DNA of 64,000 bases from Psychrobacter sp. LV10R520-6 (GCF_900182925.1 NZ_LT900024.1:2232001-2296000), one strand, 5' to 3'. Shown: positions 48,756 through 61,628, counted from the first letter of the stretch. Numbers and translations: made by a program. Notes: a model not told the origin generated them from the sequence alone.

Positions 48756-51449
48756 ATGACCAAAAAAAATGCTACCGCTCGTCTCATTCGCTCTTTGGCG
48801 GGGCTAGTCATTGCCTGTCTGGCATTGGCCGTCGTCTTAGCACTTGCTGTGCCTATTGGCTTTTATGGTATGGCCATGTATATATCGCCAACCTTGCCCA
48901 GCATTCAAGAGATTAAGACCGTAAATTTGGAGATGCCCCTACAGATCTACAGCCGCGATGACAAATTAATTGGTCAATATGGCCATCGCTTATCTTTACC
49001 TGTTACTTTTGAAGATATTCCTGAAGACCTAACCCATGCCTTTTTGGCGGCTGAAGATTCCTCTTTCTTTCAACATAGTGGTATTAGTATCACCGGCCTT
49101 GGTCGTGCGGTTACTGAAGTAGTTACTGATGATGACAGTCAAACCGGTGGCTCAACCATTACTATGCAGGTTGCCAAAAACTACTTTTTGAGCCCAGAGC
49201 GTACCTTAAATCGCAAACTTACTGAGCTGTTTTTAGCACGTAAAATAGAGGACGAGCTAAGCAAAAATGACATTTTGACTCTCTATGTCAATAAAATCTA
49301 TTTAGGCGAAGGCGCTTATGGTATCCGCGCTGCTGCCAAAAAATATTATAGCAAATCATTAGATCACCTCACTATTTCTGAGATGGCAATGTTAGCAGGT
49401 TTGCCAAAAGCGCCTTCGAAGTATAACCCCGTTGCCAATCCTAGCCGCGCCCTTACTCGGCGTAATTGGATCATTGGCCGTATGCATGAGTTGGGCTATA
49501 TCAATAAGTCTCAATATGACGAGGCCATTAACTCACCAGTTGACCTTAATTTGTACCAAGAAAAACTTGATGTCAACATGCCGTATTTGGCAGAAATGAC
49601 CCGCTATGCACTGGTTAATCGCTACGGTGCGCAAGTGGTAAATGGGGGTTGGCGTGTGCGTCTTACCGTGGATAGCGAAGCACAAGCTGATGCCGAATCG
49701 GCCATATTAACCGGTCTAGTCGCCTATGATCATCGGCATGGCTGGCGTGGTGCCGAGGCTAAAGATGAGCCACTTGAAGATTTCCGCCGTTACAGCAACA
49801 TGTCTCCTGCCAAAGTCACTAAAGTCAGCTCACGTAGTTTTGAGGCGCAGATGCCCTCCGGTGAAAGTGTAACGGTTAATTGGTCTGATATGAGCTGGGC
49901 GCGCAAATACTTTTCAGCAGACCGTATTGGCTACGCTCCTGATAATGCACAACAAATCGTTAGCAAAAATGATATTGTTCGACTGATACCCACCGCTAAC
50001 AGCGATTGGCAGCTGGCACAGATACCTAGTATACAAGGCAGCATGGTGTCTTTAAACCCTGAGACCGGCGCAGTAAATGCCTTAGTCGGCGGTTTTGATT
50101 TTAACCATAGTAAATTTAACCGCGCGCTGCAAGGTTGGCGGCAACCGGGTTCGATCATTAAACCTCTTATTTATACGGCCGCTCTGGAAAAAGGCTATCG
50201 TCCTGATAGTATTGTCTCAGACCGGCCTATTCAAGTAGGAGATTGGGAGCCTCAGAACTCTGATGGACGCTTTTTAGGGGACATCACCTTACGCCGTGGT
50301 CTATACCTATCGCGTAACTTAGTGTCGATCCGCCTGCTACAGGCCATCGGTATCTCAGACGCTCGCAATTTATTAGATCAGTTTGGTTTGGATAAAGAAA
50401 AGTTACCAACAACACTGTCCCTGGCTCTTGGTACTGGGCAAGCAACACCCTTACAAATGGCCACCGCTTATGCGACCTTTGCCAATGGTGGTCACCGCAT
50501 TCAACCTTATTTTATCGAACAAATCTATAACTATAATAATAAACTGTTATACCAAGCCAATCCTCAGCAAGCCTGTGCCTTATGTTATAATGAGCAAGTC
50601 GATGAGCTCAATAAAAAACTAATTGAAGAACACAATAAACCGACTGAAGATGAAGAAGCGGCTACTAATTCTAATAATGAGCAAGCAGCTACTGAAGGGC
50701 AAACTTCAGAAAATGGTGAAAATATAGAACAAAGCAATGCTATAAAACAAAGCAACGCTCAACAAAAGGGTATTGCTACCCATTTAAGTGTCTATAATGC
50801 CAGTCCAGCAGCAGATCGTCTAAAAGCGCCTGCGGTTCAGCATCTACGTGCCATACAAGCACCGCGAATCATAAATCCACAGGTTGCTTATGATATGGCA
50901 GATATCTTACGAGATGTGGTGCAGCGTGGCACTGCTGTTCGCGCCAAGGCTTTAGGCCGTAGTGATATTGGTGGCAAAACTGGTACGACCAACGAAGCTA
51001 AAGATGCGTGGTTTGCAGGATTTCATCCGACCAATGCTACCGTAGTATGGATGGGCTTTGATCAGCCATCAACCTTAGGTCGCCGTGAATATGGCGGGGT
51101 AGCAGCGTTACCGGTATGGATGGACTTTATGAAAGCACAGCTTAAAGACACCCCTACCCAATGGGTATCTATTAATAACCGTGCTAAATCCCAGAAACAA
51201 AAGCAGCGAGTGATAGAGATGTCTGATGACGGCATTATCGCTCCTGATGGTGAGGATGCAGATACCCGCACAGTGGCAAAACCGGTTAAGCCCAAAACTC
51301 AGCAGCGTAAAACGCCTGAGCCTGAACCCATTGAACCGTCAGACAACCCATCAGATAAACCAGCAACGCCAAAACGTAATAGCGGTAGTGTGCCGCAAAA
51401 CCAACTATCAGTAACACCCGCTGAGCGTATGCCGCCGCTGCCAGAATAA
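48756..51449 (+). CDS. mrcA: Class A penicillin-binding protein 1A
   Basis: Bifunctional peptidoglycan synthase, anchored in the inner membrane by a helix at about 15-40. The glycosyltransferase domain (GT51) has the catalytic Glu at about 100 in AAEDSSFFQH and the TGGSTITMQVAKNYF motif. The transpeptidase domain has SIIK at about 466-469 and KTGT at about 741-744. Between them is an OB-like insertion, as in PBP1A. A Glu/Asn/Gln-rich stretch at about 620-680 and a Pro-rich C-terminal tail are disordered. Divergent from pilMNOPQ, as in other gammaproteobacteria. Confidence 0.95.
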   Translation: MTKKNATARLIRSLAGLVIACLALAVVLALAVPIGFYGMAMYISPTLPSIQEIKTVNLEMPLQIYSRDDKLIGQYGHRLSLPVTFEDIPEDLTHAFLAAEDSSFFQHSGISITGLGRAVTEVVTDDDSQTGGSTITMQVAKNYFLSPERTLNRKLTELFLARKIEDELSKNDILTLYVNKIYLGEGAYGIRAAAKKYYSKSLDHLTISEMAMLAGLPKAPSKYNPVANPSRALTRRNWIIGRMHELGYINKSQYDEAINSPVDLNLYQEKLDVNMPYLAEMTRYALVNRYGAQVVNGGWRVRLTVDSEAQADAESAILTGLVAYDHRHGWRGAEAKDEPLEDFRRYSNMSPAKVTKVSSRSFEAQMPSGESVTVNWSDMSWARKYFSADRIGYAPDNAQQIVSKNDIVRLIPTANSDWQLAQIPSIQGSMVSLNPETGAVNALVGGFDFNHSKFNRALQGWRQPGSIIKPLIYTAALEKGYRPDSIVSDRPIQVGDWEPQNSDGRFLGDITLRRGLYLSRNLVSIRLLQAIGISDARNLLDQFGLDKEKLPTTLSLALGTGQATPLQMATAYATFANGGHRIQPYFIEQIYNYNNKLLYQANPQQACALCYNEQVDELNKKLIEEHNKPTEDEEAATNSNNEQAATEGQTSENGENIEQSNAIKQSNAQQKGIATHLSVYNASPAADRLKAPAVQHLRAIQAPRIINPQVAYDMADILRDVVQRGTAVRAKALGRSDIGGKTGTTNEAKDAWFAGFHPTNATVVWMGFDQPSTLGRREYGGVAALPVWMDFMKAQLKDTPTQWVSINNRAKSQKQKQRVIEMSDDGIIAPDGEDADTRTVAKPVKPKTQQRKTPEPEPIEPSDNPSDKPATPKRNSGSVPQNQLSVTPAERMPPLPE

Positions 51450-51470
51450 AACAATAGGCCTAGCTATTAA

Positions 51471-51502
51471 AAGCTCCTTAGATTAGAAGCTCCTTAGATT
51501 AA
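51471..51502. repeat. 16-bp tandem duplication
   Basis: aagctccttagattag at 51471-51486 is repeated at 51487-51502 with one change, just after the PBP1A stop and before its terminator. Confidence 0.88.
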
Positions 51503-51530
51503 AAAGCCGCTATTGATATTTAACGCGTAA

Positions 51531-51567
51531 AAAATGCTTGTTCAGTTATTACTGAGCAAGCATTTTT
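51531..51567 (+). terminator. Intrinsic terminator of the PBP1A gene
   Basis: A 16-bp stem with one G-U pair (AAAATGCTTGTTCAGT with ACTGAGCAAGCATTTT) closed by loop TATT and followed by a T-tract on the plus strand. Confidence 0.9.
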
Positions 51568-51677
51568 ATTGATTCTATTAACAGCAGATAAACCCGACCC
51601 TACTTACTCCTATTGTTTAAATAATTATATTATGAGTATTTATTAACTGGCTGTTTATGCTACCTTCGATATCACGT

Positions 51678-52205
51678 CTAAAATTCTACCATCCCCGCAC
51701 GTAATTGCTCGATGAGCTCTAAAAACTGCTGTCGCCATTCACGTATTGTCGCTTCATCCGGTAACCATTGATTCGATAAAGTAACCACATTGACGATGAT
51801 GTCCCGTGATTGTGTCTCAGTAGTACTTGCGCTGTCATCAGCTGAGTTATCAGAGGGCACGGCATACAAGCAGCGTTGATAAGCGCGCTCGATATTCGCT
51901 AAAAACCCTTGTTGTTGCAACTGCTGTAGACGCTGTACTTCTGGTGAGATTTGCGTACGATCGCTCAACGCTTGTTCGATATCTGCCAATGTTGGTGCCG
52001 TCATGGTCAAGCCATAAAAATGACTCAGCTCCTGCAATAATGCCAAAAAAGTGCCGTGCAAATGAAAGATAGCCGTCTCACAGTGTGCTTGATAGTGCTG
52101 TTTATCATTACTGCTACCCGCAGCTTGACAGGCCAGACGACAAAAATATAACTTTTGATTGGTGCGATCTGCTTGATATTTGGCAACGCGACTTTTACCT
52201 GCCAT
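51678..52205 (-). CDS. DUF6586-like helical protein
   Basis: 175 residues, soluble, mainly helical. The start region RTNQKLYFCRLACQAAG and the following HCETAIFHLHGTFLALLQEL fit the small DUF6586 family known from pseudomonads, whose function is unknown. A short Ser/Asp/Thr linker (DNSADDSASTTETQS) splits it from a C-terminal helix pair. Convergent with the PBP1A gene. The family assignment is from memory of the pattern. Confidence 0.6.
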   Translation of the reverse strand: MAGKSRVAKYQADRTNQKLYFCRLACQAAGSSNDKQHYQAHCETAIFHLHGTFLALLQELSHFYGLTMTAPTLADIEQALSDRTQISPEVQRLQQLQQQGFLANIERAYQRCLYAVPSDNSADDSASTTETQSRDIIVNVVTLSNQWLPDEATIREWRQQFLELIEQLRAGMVEF

Positions 52206-52348
52206 ACGCTTCTTATCCTTATATTAATAATGAACTAATGGTAATCAAAATGAACACGGCTAATAAAGCTGCTTTTCCAGTGTACTATCTTCTTGAGTAA
52301 GTTTCTTAAAAAAAGCAACCATCCATTTTTCACTTTCTTTAAAGGCAT

Positions 52349-52378
52349 AAAAAAGCCAGCTACGCGGCTGGCTTTTTT
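52349..52378 (-). terminator. Intrinsic terminator of rpoBC
   Basis: GCCAGC (52355-52360) and GCTGGC (52367-52372) with a 6-nt loop, flanked by A6 and T6, 31 bp past the rpoC stop. Usable on both strands. Confidence 0.92.
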
Positions 52379-52408
52379 ACTTTAATAATAATGTTTCGTT
52401 AAACGCTA

Positions 52409-55400
52409 TTAAGACTGACTGTCTTGATTCAGCTCTTGAGCAAAAGCTTCATCAAAGCTAGTAAAGTCTTTGCTATCACTACTGGCAGTGGTCATATCAA
52501 ATGCCGCATTACGATCTTTATCGATAACTTTTTGCTCTGCTTTATCTTTGCGAGCTTTGTGATACGCAAGCCCGGTACCAGCAGGAATCAAGCGACCAAC
52601 AACTACGTTTTCTTTGAGACCGCGTAGTTCATCAATCTTACCAGTAACCGCAGCAGCCGTTAGGACGCGTGTGGTTTCTTGGAACGAGGCCGCTGAGATA
52701 AAGCTCTCAGTCGCAAGACTCGCTTTAGTGATACCAAGTAATTGACGCTCATACTGGACTGGGAATTTATCTTCTTCAGCCAACTTAGCGTTAACGGCTT
52801 TGATATCAGCAAACTCAACCTGATCACCTTTGAAGTGACTTGAATCGCCGCCATCCGTGATCTCAACTTTGCGTAGCATCTGACGAATAATAACTTCGAT
52901 ATGCTTGTCGTTGATTTTTACGCCTTGCAAGCGATAAACATCTTGCACTTCGTTCACGATATAGTCAGCAAGTGCCGTTTGGCCTTTTAGACGCAAGATA
53001 TCATGCGGGTTTTGTGGACCATCAGCGATCACTTCGCCGCGCGCTACGGTCTCGTTTTCAAAGACGTTAATTTGACGCCATTTTGGAATCAGCTCTTCAT
53101 GAACTTCACCGTCTTCGTTAGTAATGATAAAGCGGTTTTTACCTTTGGTTTCTTTACCGAAGCTCACCACACCAGTCATCTCTGCCATGATGGCATGATC
53201 TTTTGGACGACGGGCTTCGAACAAATCAGCTACTCGTGGTAGACCACCAGTAATATCTTTAGTTCCTGAAGACGCTTGTGGTACACGGCCCAGAATTGAA
53301 CCAGCAGCAACTTCTTCACCATCGCCAACACGAATGATGGTTTCAGCAGGTAAGAAGTAAACCACTTCTTTACCAGCATCGGTATTCAAGATGATGGCAG
53401 GACGTAAGTCTTTAGCCGAGCTTGAACGGTCACGATTAGCAAGAATCTCAAATGAGCTCATACCAGTAGCATCGTCAACTTTCACAGTCGCTGTTAGACC
53501 ATCGGTAATATCACTAAAGCGCGCTTTACCAGCAAACTCAGTAATAATAGGATGCGTGTGCGGATCCCACTTAGCGATAGTCTGACCGCCTTCGACCTGA
53601 TCTTCATTTTTCACCAGTACGCTTGAACCGTAAGGTACTTTATAGCGTTCACGCTCACGGCCTAGCTCATCAGTTAAAGCAATTTCAGCTGAACGCGATA
53701 CGATAACCAAATGGCCATCAGTATGCTCAACAGTTTTCATGTTTTCGAAATGCGCTTGACCGGCATTACGTACAGAGATGCTATTGTCCACAGAGGCTGA
53801 GCTTGCTGCCCCGCCCACGTGGAAGGTACGCATCGTTAACTGAGTACCCGGCTCACCGATAGACTGCGCGGCCATAACACCGACTGACTCACCGATATTG
53901 ACTTTATGACCACGGGCAAGGTCACGACCATAACACTGCGAACAAACGCCATGTGCTACGTTACAAGTAATGACTGAGCGTACCCAAATATCATCGATTG
54001 CATTTTCGTCAAGAACATTGACCCAATGCTCATCAATCAAGGTGCCAACTGGAATCAAGATTTTCGATTCATCATCGTTATAGGTCACATCACGAGCAGT
54101 CACACGACCAAGCACTAGATCACCAAGTTTTTCAATGATCTCGCCACCTTGAATATGCGGCTTCATGAGCAAGCCTTGATCCGTGCCACAATCATCACCG
54201 GTAATGACCAAATCTTGTGCGACATCAACCAAACGGCGAGTCAGATAACCTGAGTTGGCCGTTTTTAGAGCCGTATCTGCCAAGCCTTTACGTGCACCAT
54301 GCGTTGAGATGAAGTACTGAAGTACGGTCAAACCCTCACGGAAGTTGGCTTTAATCGGGGTCTCAATAATTGAGCCATCCGGCTTAGCCATCAAACCACG
54401 CATACCTGCAAGCTGTCGAATCTGTGCAGCACTACCACGAGCACCAGAATCTGACATGATAAAGATTGAGTTGAACGATTTTTGCTCTTCCTCTTTACCT
54501 TGCGCATTAATGACTTTATCAGTTGCTAAGTTGTCCATCATTGCTTTGGCGACTTTGTCATTGGTACGTGACCAGATATCAACCACTTTATTGTAGCGCT
54601 CACCAGCGGTCACAAAACCTTGCTCAAATTGATCTTCAATTTCGCGAACTTCGGCTTCCGCAACTTCAATGATTTGCTTTTTATTTGGCGGAATGACCAT
54701 GTCATCCAAGCCAATAGACACACCAGATAGCGTCGCTTGTGCGAAACCAAGATACATCAATTGGTCAGCGAACATAACGCTGTCCTTCACACCCACTTTA
54801 CGATAGCAAGAGTTGATCAAACCCGAGATGTTTTTCTTAGTCATCTCTTGGTTACACTCTTCAAACGCCATACCCAAAGGCATGATGTTCCAGATAAGCA
54901 AGCGACCGGCAACGGTATCTTTGATACTGATTTCTTTGATGTGATTGCCATCGTCATCGATATGGGTTTCAGTAACCCGCACTTTAATCTTGGCATTCAC
55001 ATGCAAATCATTAGAGCCAATCGCGCGCAATGCCTCATTGACGGTGGCAAAAACCATGCCCTCGCCTTGCGCATTGATTGATGAGCGACTAATGTAATAT
55101 AAACCTAAGACCACATCTTGTGACGGTACGATGATTGGATCACCGTTAGCAGGCGACAAGATGTTGTTAGTTGACATCATCAAGGCACGTGATTCAAGCT
55201 GTGCTTCTAAGGTCAATGGCACGTGTACCGCCATTTGGTCACCATCAAAATCAGCGTTAAACGCAGTACAGACGAGCGGATGTAGCTGGATGGCTTTACC
55301 TTCGATCAATACCGGCTCAAATGCTTGTAGACCTAGACGATGAAGCGTTGGCGCACGGTTAAGGAGTACTGGATGCTCACGGATAACCATGGCCAGCATG

Positions 55401-56635
55401 TCCCACACTTGTGGCTCTTCACGTTCGACCATTTTCTTGGCCGCTTTAATCGTAGTCGCCAAACCATGTGATAATAGTTTGTTATAAGTGAATGGCTTGA
55501 ATAATTCAAGTGCCATTTTCTTAGGCAAACCACACTGATGCAAACGCAGCGTTGGACCTACCACAATGACCGAACGGCCAGAGTAATCCACACGTTTACC
55601 CAGTAGATTCTGACGGAAACGACCTTGCTTACCTTTGATCATATCAGCCAAAGATTTTAACGGACGCTTATTACTACCGGTAATTGCACGACCACGGCGG
55701 CCGTTATCAAGCAACGCATCAACTGATTCTTGCAACATACGCTTTTCGTTACGCACGATGATATCAGGGGCGCTCAGCTCAAGCAAACGCTTAAGACGGT
55801 TGTTACGGTTAATGACGCGGCGATAAAGATCGTTAAGATCTGAAGTCGCAAAACGTCCGCCTTCTAGCGGTACTAGTGGGCGCAAATCTGGCGGCAATAC
55901 TGGCAAGATGGTCATGACCATCCATTCAGGCTTGTTATTAGAGTCACGGAAAGCTTCTAATAATTTTAGACGCTTAGACATTTTTTTAAGCTTAGTTTCA
56001 GAGCCAGTTTGGGGAATGGCTTCGCGCAGCTCATCAATATCAAGATCTAAATCAATATCTTTCAATAGATCACGAACGGCTTCAGCACCCATCTTAGCAA
56101 TGAACTCGTCGCCAAATTCTTCCAGCGCTCTGAAATAATCTTCATCATCAAGCAATTGATACTTCTCTAAGCTGGTCAAACCTGGCTCAGTAACGATGTA
56201 GCTTTCAAAATATAAAACACGTTCAATATCACGCAAGGTCATATCAAGTAACAAACCAATGCGGCTTGGTAATGATTTTAAGAACCAAATGTGTGCAACT
56301 GGACTGGCAAGATCAATATGACCCATGCGATCACGGCGCACTTTAGCAGTCGTAACTTCAACGCCACATTTTTCGCAGATAACGCCTTGGAATTTACGAC
56401 GCTTATATTTACCACAAAGACATTCAAAGTCTTTTACTGGGCCAAAAATTTTGGCACAAAATAGACCGTCACGCTCAGGTTTGAACGTACGGTAATTAAT
56501 CGTTTCAGGCTTTTTGACTTCGCCATGCGACCATGACTTAATAACGTCAGGTGAGGCCAAAGTAATTTGAATACTATCAAACTCATGGTTACCATTACTG
56601 GTAGGGCTTTGCATGATATCGAGTAAATCTTTCAA
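52409..56635 (-). CDS. rpoC: RNA polymerase subunit beta'
   Basis: 1408 residues. The N-terminal zinc-binding Cys set [20 protein letters not shown], the rudder and clamp regions, and the catalytic NADFDGD at about 460-466 that holds the two magnesium ions are all present, followed by the second Cys-rich zinc site ([13 protein letters not shown]). The start is a TTG preceded by GGAGAAG, 186 bp after rpoB, so it is co-transcribed. The C-terminus is a short acidic tail. Confidence 0.98.
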   Translation of the reverse strand: MKDLLDIMQSPTSNGNHEFDSIQITLASPDVIKSWSHGEVKKPETINYRTFKPERDGLFCAKIFGPVKDFECLCGKYKRRKFQGVICEKCGVEVTTAKVRRDRMGHIDLASPVAHIWFLKSLPSRIGLLLDMTLRDIERVLYFESYIVTEPGLTSLEKYQLLDDEDYFRALEEFGDEFIAKMGAEAVRDLLKDIDLDLDIDELREAIPQTGSETKLKKMSKRLKLLEAFRDSNNKPEWMVMTILPVLPPDLRPLVPLEGGRFATSDLNDLYRRVINRNNRLKRLLELSAPDIIVRNEKRMLQESVDALLDNGRRGRAITGSNKRPLKSLADMIKGKQGRFRQNLLGKRVDYSGRSVIVVGPTLRLHQCGLPKKMALELFKPFTYNKLLSHGLATTIKAAKKMVEREEPQVWDMLAMVIREHPVLLNRAPTLHRLGLQAFEPVLIEGKAIQLHPLVCTAFNADFDGDQMAVHVPLTLEAQLESRALMMSTNNILSPANGDPIIVPSQDVVLGLYYISRSSINAQGEGMVFATVNEALRAIGSNDLHVNAKIKVRVTETHIDDDGNHIKEISIKDTVAGRLLIWNIMPLGMAFEECNQEMTKKNISGLINSCYRKVGVKDSVMFADQLMYLGFAQATLSGVSIGLDDMVIPPNKKQIIEVAEAEVREIEDQFEQGFVTAGERYNKVVDIWSRTNDKVAKAMMDNLATDKVINAQGKEEEQKSFNSIFIMSDSGARGSAAQIRQLAGMRGLMAKPDGSIIETPIKANFREGLTVLQYFISTHGARKGLADTALKTANSGYLTRRLVDVAQDLVITGDDCGTDQGLLMKPHIQGGEIIEKLGDLVLGRVTARDVTYNDDESKILIPVGTLIDEHWVNVLDENAIDDIWVRSVITCNVAHGVCSQCYGRDLARGHKVNIGESVGVMAAQSIGEPGTQLTMRTFHVGGAASSASVDNSISVRNAGQAHFENMKTVEHTDGHLVIVSRSAEIALTDELGRERERYKVPYGSSVLVKNEDQVEGGQTIAKWDPHTHPIITEFAGKARFSDITDGLTATVKVDDATGMSSFEILANRDRSSSAKDLRPAIILNTDAGKEVVYFLPAETIIRVGDGEEVAAGSILGRVPQASSGTKDITGGLPRVADLFEARRPKDHAIMAEMTGVVSFGKETKGKNRFIITNEDGEVHEELIPKWRQINVFENETVARGEVIADGPQNPHDILRLKGQTALADYIVNEVQDVYRLQGVKINDKHIEVIIRQMLRKVEITDGGDSSHFKGDQVEFADIKAVNAKLAEEDKFPVQYERQLLGITKASLATESFISAASFQETTRVLTAAAVTGKIDELRGLKENVVVGRLIPAGTGLAYHKARKDKAEQKVIDKDRNAAFDMTTASSDSKDFTSFDEAFAQELNQDSQS

Positions 56636-56727
56636 GTTGCTTCTCCGTTATCTTTATAATCATCTGACAGCGTGCTATTAACACGGATAAGATGAATGAA
56701 GGCAATGAATAGGGTTGAGATAAATCA

Positions 56728-56762
56728 CTAAAAGCAGCAGCAATAGAGCATGCTGCTTTTAG
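56728..56762. repeat. 12-bp inverted repeat between rpoB and rpoC
   Basis: CTAAAAGCAGCA and TGCTGCTTTTAG around an 11-nt loop, in the rpoB-rpoC spacer. No T-tract follows on the transcribed minus strand, so it is probably an RNA hairpin within the transcript rather than a terminator. Confidence 0.8.
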
Positions 56763-56820
56763 CTAACCACTAAGGTTAATAACTGACTGCAATAACGTTA
56801 ACTCAGTCAGCCAGTCGTTC

Positions 56821-59800
56821 TTAATGGGTTTGTTTTAACTCAATATTGATACCCAATGATTTGATTTCTTTGGTCAGTACGTTAAATGACTCTGGCATAC
56901 CAGGATCCATATACTGTTCGCCATCGACAATGTTTTTATACATGCGAGTACGACCTTCAACGTCATCCGATTTCACCGTTAGCATCTCTTGCAAGGTGTA
57001 AGTAGCTCCATAAGCTTCTAGTGCCCACACTTCCATCTCACCAAAGCGCTGACCACCGAACTGAGCTTTACCACCAAGCGGCTGCTGCGTCACTAGTGAG
57101 TATGACCCTGTAGAACGTGCATGCATCTTGTCATCAACCAAATGGTTGAGTTTGAGCATGTACATATAGCCGACCGTTACTTGACGGTCAAACTTCTGAC
57201 CCGTACGACCATCATATAAGGTTTGTTGACCGTTTCTAGCGAGGCCTGCAAGCTCTAGCAAGTCTTTGACTTGATGCTCATGCGCCCCATCAAATACCGC
57301 CGTACCCATTGGCACACCACCACGCAGATTATCTGATAAAGTCATGATTTCATCATCAGTTAAGCTATCAAGATCAACGCTTTCGCCGCCAACTTTATTG
57401 TAGATTTGATCTAAGAAATCACGTAGGTCAGTCATCGCCGCTTTCGCTTTGAGCATACCTTCGATTTTCTCACCTAAGCCTTTCGCAGCCATACCCAAAT
57501 GGGTCTCTAGTACCTGACCGATGTTCATACGCGAGGGTACGCCAAGCGGATTCAGTACGATATCTACGGTGTTACCATGCTCATCATAAGGCATATCTTC
57601 GACTGGCATGATACGTGATACCACCCCTTTGTTACCATGACGACCGGCCATTTTATCACCAGACTGGATACGACGTTTGACTGCTAGATAAACCTTGACG
57701 ATCTTTTGCACGCCATGTTGCAAATCATCACCTGAAGTCAATTTGCGTTTTTTCTCAGCAAACTTGCTATCGATATCTTTTTGCTTATCAACTAAGTATT
57801 CGGCGATTTGTGTTAGACGCTCAGAAATTTCTTCTTCGACCGGCTGGATATCAAGTAAAGTCTCAAGGCTCATATCTTTCATATCAGCGGCTGCCATAAC
57901 GGTACCCGCTTTTAGTCCAGAACCACCACTGACTTTTTGGCCATCAAGTAATGTACCAATACGTCCACGTGCCGCTTCTTCAAAAATACGCAACTCTTCT
58001 TTTAAATCTTTACGATAGCTGTCGAGCTGTGATTTTTCAATCGCTCTGGCACGTGCATCTTTTTCGACGCCGTCACGGGTAAAGACTTGTACGTCAATAA
58101 CCGTCCCTTTGCTTGATGTTGGTACACGTAAAGACGTGTCTTTAACATCAGCGGCTTTTTCACCAAAGATTGCCCGTAGTAGTTTCTCTTCTGGGGTCAG
58201 CTGGGTCTCACCTTTTGGCGTGACTTTACCAACTAAAATATCACCAGAATCTACTTCAGCACCGATATAGACGATACCTGCTTCATCAAGACTTGATAAA
58301 GCGGCTTCACCAACGTTTGGAATATCGCCAGTGATTTCTTCGGTACCAAGCTTGGTATCACGTGCCACACAAGTCAATTCTTGAATATGAATGGTGGTAA
58401 AACGATCTTCTTTAACCACTTTTTCAGACAGCAAGATTGAATCTTCGAAGTTATAACCATTCCACGGCATAAATGCGATGCGAATGTTTTGACCCAATGC
58501 CAACTCACCTAAGTCAGTTGATGGACCATCGGCTAAGATGTCACCTGTGGCAATATCATCACCTTGGTTGACAATAATACGTTGGTTAATACAAGTATTT
58601 TGGTTTGAGCGCGTGTATTTGATTAAGTTATAGATATCAATACCCGCTTCACCAGCAGTCATCTCATCTTCGTTGACCCGTACCACGATACGTGAGGCAT
58701 CAACATCTTCAATCACACCGCCACGTTTAGCGATCACGCAAACACCAGAGTCACGCGCAACGTGACGCTCCATACCAGTACCTACTAACGGCTTATCAGC
58801 ACGTAGTGTAGGAACAGCCTGACGCTGCATGTTCGAGCCCATCAAGGCACGGTTGGCATCATCATGTTCTAGGAACGGAATTAAGCCTGCCGCTACCGAT
58901 ACCACTTGGCTTGGTGACACATCCATATGAGTCACTTTCTCGGGTGGCATACGGGCAAATTCGCCATAGCTACGGACGCTAACCATCTCATCGCTCAACG
59001 CACCATCTGCGGTCATCGGTGAGTCAGCCTGTGCAATCACAGTGCCCACTTCTTCAATCGCTGACAGATATTCGATCGTATCAGTTACTTGACCATTAAC
59101 CACTTGACGATAAGGCGTTTCTAAGAAGCCAAAGCTATTGGTTTTAGCAAATATAGCTAGCGAGTTAATCAAACCAATGTTTGGACCTTCAGGAGTCTCA
59201 ATGGGGCATACGCGGCCATAATGGGTATCATGAACGTCACGTACTTCAAAACCAGCACGTTCACGGGTCAGACCACCCGGTCCTAAAGCAGAAACACGGC
59301 GTTTATGGGTAACTTCAGACAACGGATTGTTCTGATCCATAAACTGTGATAATTGGCTTGAGCCAAAGAATTCTTTTACCGCAGCCGCAACGGGCTTCGA
59401 GTTAATCAAATCTTGTGGTGATAAGTTATCAGACTCAGCTGAGCTCAAACGCTCTTTGACCGCTCGCTCAACCCGTACTAGACCGACGCGAAATTGGTTT
59501 TCTGCCATCTCGCCAACTGAACGAATACGGCGGTTGCCCAAATGGTCAATATCATCGACTTCGCCGCGACCATTACGAATCTCGACCAGCTCTTTAAGCA
59601 CATTGACGATGTCACCATTGGTTAAAACACTACGTGAACGCTGGATATCAGGATCAGCAGTATCGTCAAAATCTAAACCCAAACGGCGGTTAAATTTCAT
59701 ACGACCGACGTTCGATAAATCATAACGATCAGCGTTAAAGAACATGCTGTCAAATAATTTCTCAGCGGTATCAACCGTTGGTGGCTCACCTGGACGCATG

Positions 59801-60939
59801 ACTTTATAAATTTCGATCAAGGCTTCTTCACGGCTTGACGTGCTATCAGCACGTAGCGTGTCAGCGATATAACTGCCTTGATCAATATCGTTGGTAAACA
59901 AGATACTGATTTCTTTGATAGATTCACTGGCTTCAAACGAGCTTAATTTCACCAATAATTCATGGTCAATTAGCGTGTTAGCTTTAGCGATTACTTCATC
60001 ATTAACGATAATATCTTCTGCTAAAATACGCTCATATAGGTATTCATCAGGTACCGAAATTTTGGTCATACCCGCTTCTTCAAGCTGACGGATACGGCGG
60101 GCATTAATACGTTTGCCCTGCTCGACGACCACATCACCTTCAGGTGATAAGATATCAAACTGTGCCATCTCACCGCGCAGGCGATCAGCAACCAGATCAA
60201 TCTCAAACTGCTCTTCGCCTCTATAAACAGCTACTTTTTCAAAGAATAGATCTAGAATCTCAGAGGTGCTCAGACCTAGTGCGCGTAGAATGATAGAAGC
60301 CAATAGCTTACGGCGACGATCAATACGAGCAAATACTAAATCTTTGGCATCAAATTCAAAATCTAACCAAGAACCACGGTAAGGAATAATGCGCGCGTTA
60401 TACAGCACTTTACCACTTGAGTGCGACTTGCCTTTATCATGGTCAAAGAACACACCAGGTGAGCGATGTAATTGCGATACGATAACCCGTTCAGTACCAT
60501 TAATAATAAAGGTACCGTTATTGGTCATTAATGGCATCTCGCCCATATAAACGCTTTGCTCACGAATATCTTTAATGGCCGCTTTGCTGTCTTTATCTTT
60601 GCTGTCTTTATCTTTGATAATTAAGCGAATTTTGACCCGCATCGGTGCTGCGAAAGTTGAGCCGCGTAGGATACATTCACGCTCATCAAACTCAGGCGTA
60701 CCTAAATAGTATTCAACGAATTGTAGCTCTGCGTTACCAGAGTGACTTTCGATAGGGAAAATAGAGGAATACGCAGCTTGCAGACCGGTATTCTCACGAG
60801 CTTTTGGCTTTTTGTGCTCTTGCAAAAAGTGCTCGTAGGAATCTACTTGGATAGACAATAAATAGGGAATGTCCATCACAGTGGGCAATTCAGCAAAACT
60901 TTTGCGAATACGCTTTTTTTCAGTATAAGAATATGCCAT
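56821..60939 (-). CDS. rpoB: RNA polymerase subunit beta
   Basis: 1372 residues. The rifampicin region [20 protein letters not shown] is of susceptible type (no substitution at the usual Asp, Ser or His positions), followed by [20 protein letters not shown]. The C-terminal [20 protein letters not shown] and the clamp-proximal KAQ region are conserved. A short lysine/aspartate repeat ([11 protein letters not shown]) near residue 115 is a local insertion. AAGGACTC precedes the ATG. Downstream of rplL with a long gap. Confidence 0.98.
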   Translation of the reverse strand: MAYSYTEKKRIRKSFAELPTVMDIPYLLSIQVDSYEHFLQEHKKPKARENTGLQAAYSSIFPIESHSGNAELQFVEYYLGTPEFDERECILRGSTFAAPMRVKIRLIIKDKDSKDKDSKAAIKDIREQSVYMGEMPLMTNNGTFIINGTERVIVSQLHRSPGVFFDHDKGKSHSSGKVLYNARIIPYRGSWLDFEFDAKDLVFARIDRRRKLLASIILRALGLSTSEILDLFFEKVAVYRGEEQFEIDLVADRLRGEMAQFDILSPEGDVVVEQGKRINARRIRQLEEAGMTKISVPDEYLYERILAEDIIVNDEVIAKANTLIDHELLVKLSSFEASESIKEISILFTNDIDQGSYIADTLRADSTSSREEALIEIYKVMRPGEPPTVDTAEKLFDSMFFNADRYDLSNVGRMKFNRRLGLDFDDTADPDIQRSRSVLTNGDIVNVLKELVEIRNGRGEVDDIDHLGNRRIRSVGEMAENQFRVGLVRVERAVKERLSSAESDNLSPQDLINSKPVAAAVKEFFGSSQLSQFMDQNNPLSEVTHKRRVSALGPGGLTRERAGFEVRDVHDTHYGRVCPIETPEGPNIGLINSLAIFAKTNSFGFLETPYRQVVNGQVTDTIEYLSAIEEVGTVIAQADSPMTADGALSDEMVSVRSYGEFARMPPEKVTHMDVSPSQVVSVAAGLIPFLEHDDANRALMGSNMQRQAVPTLRADKPLVGTGMERHVARDSGVCVIAKRGGVIEDVDASRIVVRVNEDEMTAGEAGIDIYNLIKYTRSNQNTCINQRIIVNQGDDIATGDILADGPSTDLGELALGQNIRIAFMPWNGYNFEDSILLSEKVVKEDRFTTIHIQELTCVARDTKLGTEEITGDIPNVGEAALSSLDEAGIVYIGAEVDSGDILVGKVTPKGETQLTPEEKLLRAIFGEKAADVKDTSLRVPTSSKGTVIDVQVFTRDGVEKDARARAIEKSQLDSYRKDLKEELRIFEEAARGRIGTLLDGQKVSGGSGLKAGTVMAAADMKDMSLETLLDIQPVEEEISERLTQIAEYLVDKQKDIDSKFAEKKRKLTSGDDLQHGVQKIVKVYLAVKRRIQSGDKMAGRHGNKGVVSRIMPVEDMPYDEHGNTVDIVLNPLGVPSRMNIGQVLETHLGMAAKGLGEKIEGMLKAKAAMTDLRDFLDQIYNKVGGESVDLDSLTDDEIMTLSDNLRGGVPMGTAVFDGAHEHQVKDLLELAGLARNGQQTLYDGRTGQKFDRQVTVGYMYMLKLNHLVDDKMHARSTGSYSLVTQQPLGGKAQFGGQRFGEMEVWALEAYGATYTLQEMLTVKSDDVEGRTRMYKNIVDGEQYMDPGMPESFNVLTKEIKSLGINIELKQTH

Positions 60940-61137
60940 CGAGAGTCCTTACAGTAAACGTGAAAACAAATGAAAAGCGTGGCCAGCGTGCATCGATACT
61001 ATTTGATATTAATACTATGCAAACTTAGCGACGTAAACGATAATAATAAAAACGGTTCTTACTACAACTATTCTTAATAATGTGCTGTACCTGTTTATAA
61101 TAAACAAATACTTATTTTAATTTAGCTGAAATTCAAC

Positions 61138-61155
61138 TGTCATATCACTATGACA
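61138..61155. promoter_or_regulatory. Palindrome TGTCATA-tcac-TATGACA upstream of rpoB
   Basis: Perfect 7-bp arms with a 4-bp centre, about 200 bp ahead of rpoB. The form resembles a dimeric regulator site, but no regulator can be named. Confidence 0.35.
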
Positions 61156-61421
61156 CTTTGCAGCTTTCTAAAATTGATATTAGGATATGACTACTTTCGC
61201 TTAAGATTTCAATAGTGGATTGTGACAATAATAAACAATCTATCTTCAAGCGCTTTATTTTTGAGTCATATCAAATATATATATATGACATGAACGGTAT
61301 CGTCACTGATATCTACCGTCTATGAACCCTATACTGACAGTAAAACCATGCTAGACTATTTAGAAGCAAAATAAATCGGAATCAATACAAACGTTGTTAG
61401 TAGTTGGAAAGCATGCAGACG

Positions 61422-61455
61422 CAAAAAAACACCAAACATCCATCTATTGATGTTT
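61422..61455 (-). terminator. Second terminator-like hairpin (attenuator candidate) before rpoB
   Basis: On the minus strand AAACATC (61449-61455) pairs with GATGTTT (61434-61440) around an 8-nt loop, followed after four bases by T7 (61423-61429). It is weaker than the rplL terminator because of the 7-bp stem. Confidence 0.5.
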
Positions 61456-61588
61456 AGCTTATATAAAACTATTTTTAAAAACTGACAGGTTTGCGTGCAT
61501 GTATATCGTCTGTCCTTTTGATGGGTATCCACCGTGTTAATGCATACGTATGTTGGCAGACACAAAAGGTCAAGCTGAAAATTATAAT

Positions 61589-61628
61589 AAAAAAAAGCTG
61601 GCAATGCAAGGCATCACCAGCTTTTTTT
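61589..61628 (-). terminator. Intrinsic terminator or attenuator after rplL
   Basis: AAAAGCTGG and CCAGCTTTT with a 15-nt loop; the minus strand has T8 at its end (61589-61596). It lies 15 bp after the rplL stop. Confidence 0.85.

Noticed and set aside
59290..59400. Possible rifampicin-resistance substitution in rpoB
   Set aside because: The region reads as the susceptible type at the usual positions; the parC quinolone positions are also of wild type.
61356..61604. 82-codon minus-strand ORF before rpoB
   Set aside because: Its start lies in the A-rich arm of the rplL terminator, it runs through the second terminator-like hairpin, and the composition is not protein-like.
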